A stretch of 5,252 nucleotides of DNA from contig DMST01000319.1 of NCBI GenBank assembly GCA_003454975.1, positions 1-5,252 of the forward strand, given 5' to 3'. Below the pieces are notes generated by a model. The model was given only the letters and a program-made list of their open reading frames with translations, was not told the DNA's origin and did not search any database. The position numbers and the translations under genes are program-made. Positions 1 to 5,252 of this stretch are shown piece by piece; the first letter of the stretch is position 1; each line of letters begins with the position of its first letter. The stretch comes from Cytophagales bacterium (lineage in GTDB: Bacteria; Bacteroidota; Bacteroidia; Cytophagales; Cyclobacteriaceae).

Positions 1-710
1 ATGGTACGGGTTCCCTGGGGTTTGAACACATCCTCATATCCACCACCCTGTGGCCGTGGCACCAGCTGGGTTTCCCCAAACAAGCTCCAGTAGGGGCCGG
101 GCTCGTCGGTATTCTGGGGTATGCGGGCGTTGGTATTGGCAAAGGCCCGCCGACCAAAATCCTCTGACTCCATGAACTGCGAGCGCACTTCTACAATCTG
201 AGCCTGGTTGACCACTATCTCTTCTGCCAGCTCGTACAAGAGCGGCCGCCCATCGGCCGTTTTACCGGCATTGAGCAGGGTGCCCTGGGCCAGGTACTTC
301 TCCTTCAGGCCGTTGGCACATTCAAAGAATACGTGCACCTGTGCCGGTTCAGCTTCTTCCTTTACCAGCTGCAACACCTGCTCGTAGTAGTAGTCCAGGT
401 GGCGGCGGGTGAGGCCGTTGGCAAACTCGTGCAGCAGCGAGAGCAACCGTACGAAACCTAAAAAGAGTGCCTTCTGGGGCTGGGAGTCATCGGCCTCAAA
501 GAATACCGACCAATCGCCATCGGGAATATTCTCCTGATTGTAGTACTGGATATGTTTTGCCAGCCGGGCCGCATAGCTTCGTAGCTCTTGCTCGCCCCGG
601 TCCTCTATTTTCACATAGTCCTCTTCCAGGGCCTGCGCCAGTCGTTGAAACTGGTGCGTGCCGTCCCGCTTTAGCGGATTGCTGGCTATGGGTTCACTTA
701 TCTCCGTCAT
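1..710 (-). CDS. gp6/Afp11-like baseplate wedge protein, N-terminal part (3' end outside window)
   Basis: The frame opens with ATG at 710, overlapping the gp25 stop as ATGA, and stays open for 236 codons to the left edge. The protein starts MTEISEPIASNPLKRDGT. It continues with a helical region containing LFLGFVRLLSLLHEFANGLT (residues 82-101), followed by RRHLDYYYEQVLQL (102-115), VHVFFECANGLKEKYLAQGT (125-144), then LLNAGKTADGRPLLYELAEE (145-164) and IVVNQAQI. This 'LT.rHLdfYY..vL.l' and 'L..GT.L.AGKd..G....Y....e.vvN.A.v' series is characteristic of the large baseplate J/gp6-like proteins of Bacteroidota CIS loci, which commonly reach about 1000 residues or more. With gp25 and the Afp12-like partner the protein forms the wedge ring around the hub. 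Only the N-terminal part is visible, so completeness cannot be judged. Position directly after gp25 is canonical. Confidence 0.87.
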   Translation of the reverse strand, partial: MTEISEPIASNPLKRDGTHQFQRLAQALEEDYVKIEDRGEQELRSYAARLAKHIQYYNQENIPDGDWSVFFEADDSQPQKALFLGFVRLLSLLHEFANGLTRRHLDYYYEQVLQLVKEEAEPAQVHVFFECANGLKEKYLAQGTLLNAGKTADGRPLLYELAEEIVVNQAQIVEVRSQFMESEDFGRRAFANTNARIPQNTDEPGPYWSLFGETQLVPRPQGGGYEDVFKPQGTRT

Positions 711-1108
711 TGGGTGTCAGGCAGATAGTAGGGTAAAACCAAGTTGTCCGATTCGTTGGTACTGATCACCGTAAACTGAATGGCGATTTCCAAGCGGCCC
801 TCTTGCGGGTTGGGCTGCGTGATTTGCAGGTCATCAATCGTTAACCGAGGCTCATTATCTTCTATATTGTCCTTAAGGGCCGACTGCAAGTAGGTGCGCA
901 CGTTCCCGTTGAAGGGTTTGAACAGCAGCTCATGGGTCTCCGAACCAAAGGTGCTCCGGAGTATACGCTCACCCAGCCGGGTATTCACGATGATCTCCAG
1001 GCTCTCGGCTACATTGCGCGTGCCGCTGCTGAGTACTACACTCTGGCTGGGTTTGTCAAAGGCCGGGGGGAAGCGGCAGCCACTACCGATGATATCTACT
1101 TCTTCCAT
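707..1108 (-). CDS. gp25-like baseplate wedge protein (Afp9/Pvc9-like)
   Basis: A 133-residue protein of the GPW/gp25 family, which forms the core bundle of the baseplate wedge and nucleates sheath assembly. Motifs seen are the N-terminal GSGCRFPPAF (residues 8-17), SGTRNVAESLEIIVNTRLGER (28-48), with the conserved TxxGER, then FG at 54-55, LLFKPF (61-66) and the diagnostic NEPRLTID (85-92). The frame is open upstream to an ATG at 1237, but that extension overlaps the PAAR-like gene and has no family similarity. I choose the ATG at 1108, which gives the usual gp25 length and leaves a 4-nt gap after the previous stop (TAATCCTATG). The TGA stop overlaps the next start as ATGA. The family call is firm; the start is nearly certain. 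Confidence 0.93.
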   Translation of the reverse strand: MEEVDIIGSGCRFPPAFDKPSQSVVLSSGTRNVAESLEIIVNTRLGERILRSTFGSETHELLFKPFNGNVRTYLQSALKDNIEDNEPRLTIDDLQITQPNPQEGRLEIAIQFTVISTNESDNLVLPYYLPDTQ

Positions 1109-1112
1109 AGGA

Positions 1113-1391
1113 TTAGACAAATACGCTGGGGGTTCGATTTGGGCCAAGGATGATGCCTCCCGTTTGGGTCGGGTCTTGGGAAAGCACCACGGGGGAGTCC
1201 TGAAAAAACACTCCGCTTGGCGTTGGCACGGCCGCATCAGGGGCCGGCAATAGGGTATCCTTGGTAGTCAGGATGGGCAACCCATCCACGTACATGTTGG
1301 CTGCCCCGGGCACGGCCACTATGTTGGCGGGAGAGCCCTGTAGCTGTGGATTGACGTAAAAATCGTTGTGGGTAATAATGGGTTTTGCCAT
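1113..1391 (-). CDS. PAAR-like spike tip protein, divergent
   Basis: A 92-residue protein starting 6 nt after the Vgr stop and ending 4 nt before the gp25 gene, the expected site for the conical tip that sits on the Vgr needle. The N-terminus MAKPIITHND lines up with the PAAR-family start of the type 'KPAARxxD', keeping K3, P4 and D10. Short beta-strand repeats follow. YVDGLPILTTKD (34-45) and FFQDSPVVLSQD (62-73) resemble each other, sharing the central Pro and terminal Asp, and a glycine-rich GGIILGPNR (78-86) comes near the end. Canonical PAAR proteins coordinate zinc with His and Cys residues. This one has a single His (8) and no Cys, so a metal-free or differently stabilised tip is likely. 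The call rests mainly on position, size and repeat pattern. An unrelated small beta-structured baseplate protein is the alternative. Confidence 0.72.
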   Translation of the reverse strand: MAKPIITHNDFYVNPQLQGSPANIVAVPGAANMYVDGLPILTTKDTLLPAPDAAVPTPSGVFFQDSPVVLSQDPTQTGGIILGPNRTPSVFV

Positions 1392-1397
1392 GCCGTT

Positions 1398-3221
1398 CTA
1401 GTTGAATTTGATGGTAGCCGCCTGAGATTTGAGTCCCGTTTTGGCTTTCTGTTCTATTTCCTTGGCGTCCAGCACTATCTTGCCCGAGGCGTTCTTTATC
1501 GTAACCGATGCGTCCAGCTCTATCACGGATCCCTTGCCCGATTCCAGGACGATGGCTTTTTGGGATTCCACTTTGATCCCGTCTTTGTCCATCACGATCT
1601 GGTTGGCCTTGGAAACATCTTTAAGGATGAGTTTCCCCTTTTTATCGTCCAGCTCTACCGAGAAATCAGCGGAGTTGATGGACAATACATCATTCTCTTC
1701 GTCGAAGAGTAAGGACCATTCTCCGTTTTGCTTAGCTACCCGCAGGCCTCGCTTCTTTTGTACCAAAAAACCCTCATCTGTCAGGGGCCAATGGGGTGGA
1801 GTTTGGGTATTGTGCAAGGCACCCAAGATGACCGGAAAACGGGGATCTCCACTGATGAAACCCACCACTACCTCGTCGTCTACATCCGGCCGGAACACGG
1901 CACTGGCCCCTGCCCCGGCCATCAATGTGGCCAGGCGGGCATACAGCGTGCGGGTGGGGCCTTCGGGGTCCAGCTCATCGGCTGAGAAAATCACCACCTC
2001 TACCAGCTCATGGCCGCCGTTGCTGCGTACGTATTGCAATACCTTCCCGTAGAGTAATCCCTCTACTCCTGGCATCAAGTTGACCGAAGGAGGATAATGC
2101 ACTGCGTATCGTTCGGCGTGCTTATCGGGATCTATGCCTATTTGCACGGTAGTTTCCCACAAGCCATCTACCAAGTCATGGCTCACTCCTCCCACGAACA
2201 AGCTACCGTTCCACTTATCGCCCAGGCCGTCCAGATACACCCAGCTACCGGGTACCAGTGTGGCATCGCCCACCACCTTGATAGTGGCCCGTATCTTGGC
2301 CAGCGTATTGCGCTGCATGGTGGCGTAGCCCACCGCACGGGCCTCCTGCTTCAGTAGGTCTCCGCTATGAAATAGCTCTTCCCGGGAGCTACCCGCCGCT
2401 TTGGCAAGCTCTTCCACCGTCAGGTTGCCCTGTAAGTCCCAGTGGGTGGTAGTGTTTTGCTCCGACTGCAACACCTGGTCGTCAATATCCCAGGAAGTGG
2501 CCGCGGCCGTTTCCGTATGCAAGCTGCCGTCCATTTCGGCGTTGAATTCCAGAATATTGGGGTCGGCCCCGCCAAATACCAGGGTGGGCAGGGCTGATTC
2601 AGCCGCCTCCACCGGATCAGGAATGATCAACTCAATCCCCCCCTCCACACACCGAACCAGTCGCCCGGTGGCCTCCGCCCGCATCATCAGAAAATCCCAA
2701 TCCGAACTCCCGTACTGCGGCAGATTCTCGTGCACAATGTCTTGGTAGTCACGTTCCGGATGAGGCGCTGTAGAAATGGGGATATTATACTCCTGACTGA
2801 GCTGGTCTAGCGCCTCCTGGTCAGAAATGGTGGCTACGGTATCACCGCTGCTAGCCACATCGTTGTGGAAGAACCGCATGCGCCGGCTCAGCGTCATCCG
2901 GTAGGCAGCATGTTTGCACTCTACCTCCAGTGAGTAGTACCCGGTGTTTTGAGCACCTATCCGCAGGTGTGTGATTACCCCTTCAAATACCGTGGCTACC
3001 GTGTCCGCGTCGCTGCCCAACTCAATGGAGAGAACACCCCCAGGCTTGAGCCAAGTTTGATTGCTCAGTTTAAAATTCTGCTCGGCTGGGCTACCGTCCT
3101 TAAACTCCAGCAAGGCGTGCGGAATCGTCTCTACGGTATTGGTAACGGACAAGCCTAGTAAGGCCTGGTCCATTTCCGTTCTCCGGGTGCCGTCGGTCGA
3201 TATGTAAAAAACGTTGGGCAT
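1398..3221 (-). CDS. Vgr-like spike/hub protein (Afp8/Pvc8-like, gp27-gp5 fusion)
   Basis: A 607-residue trimeric spike protein. Residues about 1-375 form the gp27-like hub, with CKHAAYRMTLSRRMRFF (102-118) and the DWDFLMMRAEATGRLV segment (174-189), both typical of VgrG-type hubs. An OB-fold gp5-like domain follows (about 380-472), marked by FRPDVDDEVVVGF (443-455) and GDPRFPVILGALHN (458-471), the standard VgrG signature. The C-terminus (about 485-607) consists of short alternating beta-strand repeats rich in Val, Ile, Asp and Lys, such as QIVMDKDGIKVESQKAIVLE, consistent with a triple-stranded beta-helix needle. I see no C-terminal effector extension, so this looks purely structural. The N-terminal MPNVFYISTDG fits the first hub strand; the ATG lies 6 nt after the previous stop. 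The next gene, a PAAR-like protein, would cap the needle. The 607-residue length is normal for the Afp8/Pvc8 class. Confidence 0.95.
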   Translation of the reverse strand: MPNVFYISTDGTRRTEMDQALLGLSVTNTVETIPHALLEFKDGSPAEQNFKLSNQTWLKPGGVLSIELGSDADTVATVFEGVITHLRIGAQNTGYYSLEVECKHAAYRMTLSRRMRFFHNDVASSGDTVATISDQEALDQLSQEYNIPISTAPHPERDYQDIVHENLPQYGSSDWDFLMMRAEATGRLVRCVEGGIELIIPDPVEAAESALPTLVFGGADPNILEFNAEMDGSLHTETAAATSWDIDDQVLQSEQNTTTHWDLQGNLTVEELAKAAGSSREELFHSGDLLKQEARAVGYATMQRNTLAKIRATIKVVGDATLVPGSWVYLDGLGDKWNGSLFVGGVSHDLVDGLWETTVQIGIDPDKHAERYAVHYPPSVNLMPGVEGLLYGKVLQYVRSNGGHELVEVVIFSADELDPEGPTRTLYARLATLMAGAGASAVFRPDVDDEVVVGFISGDPRFPVILGALHNTQTPPHWPLTDEGFLVQKKRGLRVAKQNGEWSLLFDEENDVLSINSADFSVELDDKKGKLILKDVSKANQIVMDKDGIKVESQKAIVLESGKGSVIELDASVTIKNASGKIVLDAKEIEQKAKTGLKSQAATIKFN

Positions 3222-3227
3222 GCCGTG

Positions 3228-3896
3228 TTAGCCGGTAGTAATCAGATCCAGAGCAAGTCCGGTGGTCACCCCACGCAGGGTATCCGGCAGACGTTCGTAG
3301 GGCTGCTTTTGCAGCACTTGCAAGTATGCACCGTAGCGTTGCAAGCCATTCACCAAGTGCTTGTCATCGTTGAATGATTCCCGCTGTACCGGGTTAGCAT
3401 TCGTATTATCCGCTGCCCGGTTTTGGCGTGCTTCTTTGTCTTCTGCAAACAGGCACATGGCTCTGGCCCGGATAGGATTCCCAAAGCCGTCAAAGTGCGA
3501 ATAGGCAATGTTGACCGAGGTAAGAGAGCCCTCAAAGTTGAGCGCACCCCATACCAACTGAACCCTCCGGGGCTTGAGCGTGCTGTTCTTGGTATCGGGC
3601 ACGTATACCATGGCCATGAAAGCATCTATCTGATTCATGATGCCTTCCGCAGGATTGAGCGAAGCAATACCCAGGGAGCCTGTGCTGTCAAACAGCAGCT
3701 CTATTTTGAGATTCGAGGGTTTAATCTTGTTGAAGTGGAGATTGGGTACGGTAGAACCAATAGGTTGCTGGTTCGAGTGACAGCTGGTATGCTGCACCGA
3801 GTAGCTGGTCGGGTTCACCATTACCGTGAAGGTCTTGTCCGAGTCTTTAGCATCCCGAATCTCCATGTGCTTCTGAAACCCATTCTTAGTCTCCAT
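3228..3896 (-). CDS. CIS hub-tube adaptor protein (Afp7/Pvc7-like), without evident LysM
   Basis: A 222-residue protein with the signatures of the CIS tube protein N-terminal domain family. FTVMVNPTSYSV (residues 23-34) matches the usual 'f.v.fNP..ysv' start. LKIELLFDSTG (63-73) and QIDAFMAMVYVP (89-100) form the middle. RRVQLVWGALNFEGSLTSV (110-128) followed by GFGNPIRARAMCLF (137-150) is the hallmark 'P.V.f.WG...f.G.l' and 'G.PvRA' pair. In related particles this protein connects the Vgr-like hub to the first tube ring. Homologues usually end in a LysM module. Here the remaining about 70 residues are an Asn/Asp/Arg-rich linker and a short tail (QRYGAYLQVLQKQPYERLPD and on) with no clear LysM pattern, although the YG...L.P spacing could be a degenerate remnant. 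The start at 3896 is backed by a strong AGGAGG. The gene ends 6 nt before the Vgr start. Confidence 0.87.
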   Translation of the reverse strand: METKNGFQKHMEIRDAKDSDKTFTVMVNPTSYSVQHTSCHSNQQPIGSTVPNLHFNKIKPSNLKIELLFDSTGSLGIASLNPAEGIMNQIDAFMAMVYVPDTKNSTLKPRRVQLVWGALNFEGSLTSVNIAYSHFDGFGNPIRARAMCLFAEDKEARQNRAADNTNANPVQRESFNDDKHLVNGLQRYGAYLQVLQKQPYERLPDTLRGVTTGLALDLITTG

Positions 3897-3899
3897 CCT

Positions 3900-4097
3900 T
3901 TACCTCCTTTTTTGCTTCGCCAATTGATTTTTTACCTCTTCAGCAATGGCCTTGCGCATGGCCTGCTCGCTCATCCGTTCTTCGTAGCAGTCATCCTTGG
4001 GAGTGGCTTTGTCCTCCTGCTCGTCCTCGTCCTCACCTCCGGTAGCTGCCTTGCCGCCGTGTATGCGCACGTGCAATTCTTTGATATGTATCGCCAT
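3900..4097 (-). CDS. Small DUF5908/Afp6-like CIS protein
   Basis: A 65-residue protein at the position of afp6/pvc6, between the tube initiator and the hub-tube adaptor. The N-terminus MAIHIKELHVRIHGG fits the short amphipathic beta-strand start of the DUF5908 family found in Bacteroidota CIS loci. Then comes a strongly acidic linker (GEDEDEQEDK, residues 21-30), a single cysteine at 37, and a charged helix-prone tail (about 39-65) ending KRR. The molecular role of this family is not established to my knowledge; the conserved position suggests an assembly or baseplate function. The start overlaps the previous stop as TAATG. Its final codons AGG AGG TAA also form the ribosome binding site of the next gene. 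The protein is too short and acidic for a confident fold call; the family match is by pattern and context. Confidence 0.78.
   Translation of the reverse strand: MAIHIKELHVRIHGGKAATGGEDEDEQEDKATPKDDCYEERMSEQAMRKAIAEEVKNQLAKQKRR
3903..3908 (-). promoter_or_regulatory. Shine-Dalgarno AGGAGG for the Afp7-like gene, inside the preceding CDS
   Basis: The transcribed strand reads AGGAGGTAAAGGATG, with the ATG at 3896. The AGGAGG lies 6 nt before the start and is at the same time the last two codons (Arg-Arg) of the DUF5908-like gene, directly before its TAA stop. It is the only strong Shine-Dalgarno I see among the gene starts in this window, and it supports ATG 3896 over the internal ATG at codon 11. 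Confidence 0.75.
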
Positions 4098-4537
4098 TAC
4101 ATTTTCATAAAATATTGGTAGCTCAACTGGATGCTCTCAATCATAATCTGTGACTGGCCGGAGTCCATACCCGTGGCATCCCAGTTGGTAGGAATGGCAT
4201 GCACCAACATCCAGTTTTCTACCGGTTCGCGCTTTTCGTCTAGCAAAGAGATCAGCACGTTGGCCGGCACCGTCCGCATGGTCTGAAAGGTGGTCTGACA
4301 CCAGCTGTACAGGAAGTTATCCTGGGTGAGGCCTTTTTTCAGGGTGAGGGGTCCGTAGGCGGAGCGTTCCGTCAACTGATGCGTGAATGCGGAAACGCCC
4401 CCCTCCTGATAGCTGCCGGGAGAGTAGCCTCCTTTGAGCCCATTTACGGACTGGAAGTATCCTTCTATTTCTACCGAACCGGCAAACAGAAAGGATACCC
4501 GAAAGCGAAAGCCCTTATGTGGAAAGGCGTGCTGCAT
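4097..4537 (-). CDS. Second tube-fold protein, probable tube initiator (Afp5/Pvc5-like)
   Basis: A 146-residue homologue of the phage tail tube family. It shares the tube pattern: FRFRVSF (residues 10-16), a SVNGLKGG segment (30-37), GPLTLKKGL (62-70), W79, VLISLLDEKREPV (94-106), then W109 and a C-terminal IESIQLSYQYF (133-143). The HAIPTNWDATGM stretch (113-124) and the LSYQYF ending resemble the initiator-type paralogue, which in PVC/Afp forms the first ring on top of the hub and sets the symmetry for the tube proper. The main tube upstream ends differently. The start codon ATG follows the previous stop as TAA-C-ATG, and its own TAA overlaps the next ATG by one base (TAATG), so translation is probably coupled on both sides. 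Assignment as initiator rather than a second bulk tube protein rests on sequence style and gene position. Confidence 0.85.
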   Translation of the reverse strand: MQHAFPHKGFRFRVSFLFAGSVEIEGYFQSVNGLKGGYSPGSYQEGGVSAFTHQLTERSAYGPLTLKKGLTQDNFLYSWCQTTFQTMRTVPANVLISLLDEKREPVENWMLVHAIPTNWDATGMDSGQSQIMIESIQLSYQYFMKM

Positions 4538-4538
4538 G

Positions 4539-4970
4539 TTACGCCATCCGTTGGGTATAGCCCTCGTTGCAGAGCTCCAACGTCTCGATGGCCGCTTCGC
4601 TTGAGTCGGCCTTCAGCGTTACCGAATCTAGCTTCTTCACCCAGGCCTTGCGCACCTCCCAGATCATTACTGGCTCCAGCTTTTCGTTCAGCATGGTGAT
4701 AGTGATATCGCGGCGGGCGTCTTCATCAATTTTGATATCATTGAACCAGTCCATTGCCTCCGCATCGTTGCGGAAGATACCGCGCTTCAGGGTGATCTCG
4801 CCGTACTTGGGCTTACCTGGGCTCTTCATCGGCACGCTCTCGGCCATGGCCCCGTGCACGTACTCAATCACGTCGTGCTCAAAGCTAAATCCGCTTACTT
4901 CCATAAAACCGATACGGGTACCGCCCCAGTCTACGCGGAAGCGAAAGGTTGATAATACGTAATTGCTCAT
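4539..4970 (-). CDS. Inner tail tube protein (Afp1/Pvc1-like, T4 gp19 type)
   Basis: A 143-residue protein of the normal length for the hexameric ring subunit of the CIS inner tube. Family signatures visible in order are FRFRVDWGG (residues 9-17), MEVSGFSFE (23-31), KYGEITLKRGIF (55-66), W75, RRDITITMLNE (86-96), a proline at 100 followed by W104, and AAIETLELCNEG near the C-terminus (126-137). Stacked rings of this protein form the conduit for cargo and are surrounded by the sheath. The ATG at 4970 is chosen because the tube N-terminus normally begins a few residues before the FR motif. No clear Shine-Dalgarno precedes it; the 50-nt leader is A/T-rich, as is common in Bacteroidota. It lies 74 nt after the sheath stop and 1 nt before the next tube-like gene. 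The RRDITI and terminal motif support the main tube rather than the initiator role. Confidence 0.93.
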   Translation of the reverse strand: MSNYVLSTFRFRVDWGGTRIGFMEVSGFSFEHDVIEYVHGAMAESVPMKSPGKPKYGEITLKRGIFRNDAEAMDWFNDIKIDEDARRDITITMLNEKLEPVMIWEVRKAWVKKLDSVTLKADSSEAAIETLELCNEGYTQRMA

Positions 4971-5015
4971 ATCGAAGGATATTTAGTATAAGTCTGTGTT
5001 TTGAAATGATGGTTG

Positions 5016-5069
5016 ATTCAGCCCTGGCCTCCTCCCAATCGGGATTAGGAGGACAGTTGGTGGCTGAAT
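5016..5069 (-). repeat. Nested inverted repeat at the sheath/tube gene junction
   Basis: An outer perfect 8-bp inverted repeat (ATTCAGCC at 5016-5023, GGCTGAAT at 5062-5069) encloses an inner hairpin at 5028-5052. On the transcribed strand the inner stem is CCTCCT pairing with AGGAGG plus CCC pairing with GGG, with a 3-nt AAT bulge and a GATT loop. The inner stem includes the sheath TAA stop codon (5047-5045). No run of T follows on the minus strand, so this is not a standard intrinsic terminator. It could be an mRNA-stabilising or processing element that adjusts sheath against tube expression, or a leaky terminator. The pairing is seen in the sequence; the function is inference. Confidence 0.5.
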
Positions 5070-5252
5070 TGAATGATTATGAATTCGGCCGGTCGGGCCA
5101 CGGCTAGTCCCACTTCCACCACCATACGGCCTTCTAGCACGTCCTGGTCGTTCATGGTTTCGCCCAAACCTACGGCTACGAAAAAGGCCTCCTCGAAGGT
5201 GTTGCCCACCAGCGCGCCCTGTTGCCACTGCTGCACCAGAAAGCTGCTGTAC
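5045..5252 (-). CDS. Contractile tail sheath protein, C-terminal fragment (5' end outside window)
   Basis: Only the last 68 residues and the TAA stop are present; the reading frame enters at 5251 and continues beyond the right edge. The fragment reads QQWQQGALVG, then EEAFFVAVGLGETM, then DVLEGRMVVEVGLAVARPAEF and a FSH near the end. This matches the C-terminal domain of phage-like sheath proteins (Afp2-4, Pvc2-4, T4 gp18 type). In that family the segment is part of the conserved inner domain, which packs on the tube and links neighbouring sheath subunits. The sheath contracts to drive the inner tube through the target envelope. The position directly before the tube gene is typical. CIS loci often carry two or three sheath paralogues, and the fragment cannot show which one this is. 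The family call is firm; the paralogue number is unknown. Confidence 0.93.
   Translation of the reverse strand, partial: YSSFLVQQWQQGALVGNTFEEAFFVAVGLGETMNDQDVLEGRMVVEVGLAVARPAEFIIIQFSHQLSS

Noticed and set aside
1109..1237. N-terminal extension of the gp25-like gene to the ATG at 1237
   Set aside because: The extra 43 residues overlap the PAAR-like gene out of frame and do not resemble gp25 N-termini; the ATG at 1108 gives the normal family length and tight spacing.
1429..2052. Plus-strand open frame (207 codons) opposite the Vgr C-terminal half
   Set aside because: Ser/Thr/Pro-rich translation typical of an antisense shadow of a moderately GC-rich gene; the opposite strand carries the well-supported OB-fold and beta-helix of the Vgr protein.
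3228..3240. Frameshift removing a LysM domain from the Afp7-like gene
   Set aside because: The gene ends only 6 nt before the Vgr start, leaving no room for a lost domain downstream, and no LysM-like sequence is visible in the other frames of the C-terminal region.
3423..4121. Long plus-strand open frame (232 codons) opposite three minus-strand genes
   Set aside because: It runs antisense across the Afp7-like, DUF5908-like and initiator genes, all of which have clear family motifs. Its translation shows no recognisable domain and it has no plausible ribosome binding context.
4971..5015. Possible separate promoter for the tube gene (TATACT in the A/T-rich leader)
   Set aside because: No Bacteroidota-type TAnnTTTG box and no matching upstream element at the right distance; the A/T-richness is explained by a weak-SD leader.
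5028..5052. Intrinsic terminator after the sheath gene
   Set aside because: The hairpin is good but it overlaps the stop codon and no T-run follows on the transcribed strand; kept as an inverted repeat of unknown role.

Overview
The window is a slice of a contractile injection system (CIS) operon of the phage-tail-like family that includes Afp, PVC, MAC and AlgoCIS. Every gene is on the minus strand, so transcription runs from position 5252 down to 1. I recognise nine genes. Two are cut by the window edges: the sheath C-terminus on the right and a gp6/Afp11-type baseplate protein on the left. The family vocabulary points to a Bacteroidota host, probably of the Cytophagales/Hymenobacter type. 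The pointers are a DUF5908-like small protein, the order Vgr - PAAR-like - gp25 - gp6-like, and mostly weak Shine-Dalgarno signals. This host call is inference, because no rRNA or taxonomic marker gene is present.

Layout in transcription order: tail sheath C-terminus (5252-5045); a 74-nt gap with a nested inverted repeat; inner tube protein (4970-4539); second tube-fold protein, probably the tube initiator of the Afp5/Pvc5 type (4537-4097); DUF5908/Afp6-like small protein (4097-3900); Afp7/Pvc7-like hub-tube adaptor (3896-3228); Vgr/Afp8-like spike (3221-1398); PAAR-like spike tip (1391-1113); gp25-like baseplate wedge (1108-707); N-terminal 236 residues of a gp6/Afp11-like baseplate protein (710-1). 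Apart from the gap after the sheath, spacing is from a 4-nt overlap to 6 nt, so this is one tightly coupled transcription unit. No stretch over 300 bases lacks a gene.

Together these genes encode the contractile sheath, the inner tube, the adaptor that joins tube to hub, the piercing spike with its tip, and the wedge proteins that hold the baseplate. The ATPase (Afp15-like), tail-terminator (Afp16-like), tape measure, tail fibre and cargo genes would lie outside the window. From this slice alone I cannot tell a released extracellular CIS from a membrane-anchored (T6SS-iv-like) or thylakoid/cytoplasmic variant.

The core assignments are ordinary for this family. The points worth a second look are a tip protein without visible metal ligands, an Afp7-like protein without a recognisable LysM domain, the nested inverted repeat at the sheath/tube junction, and a Shine-Dalgarno sequence built from the last two arginine codons of the upstream gene.
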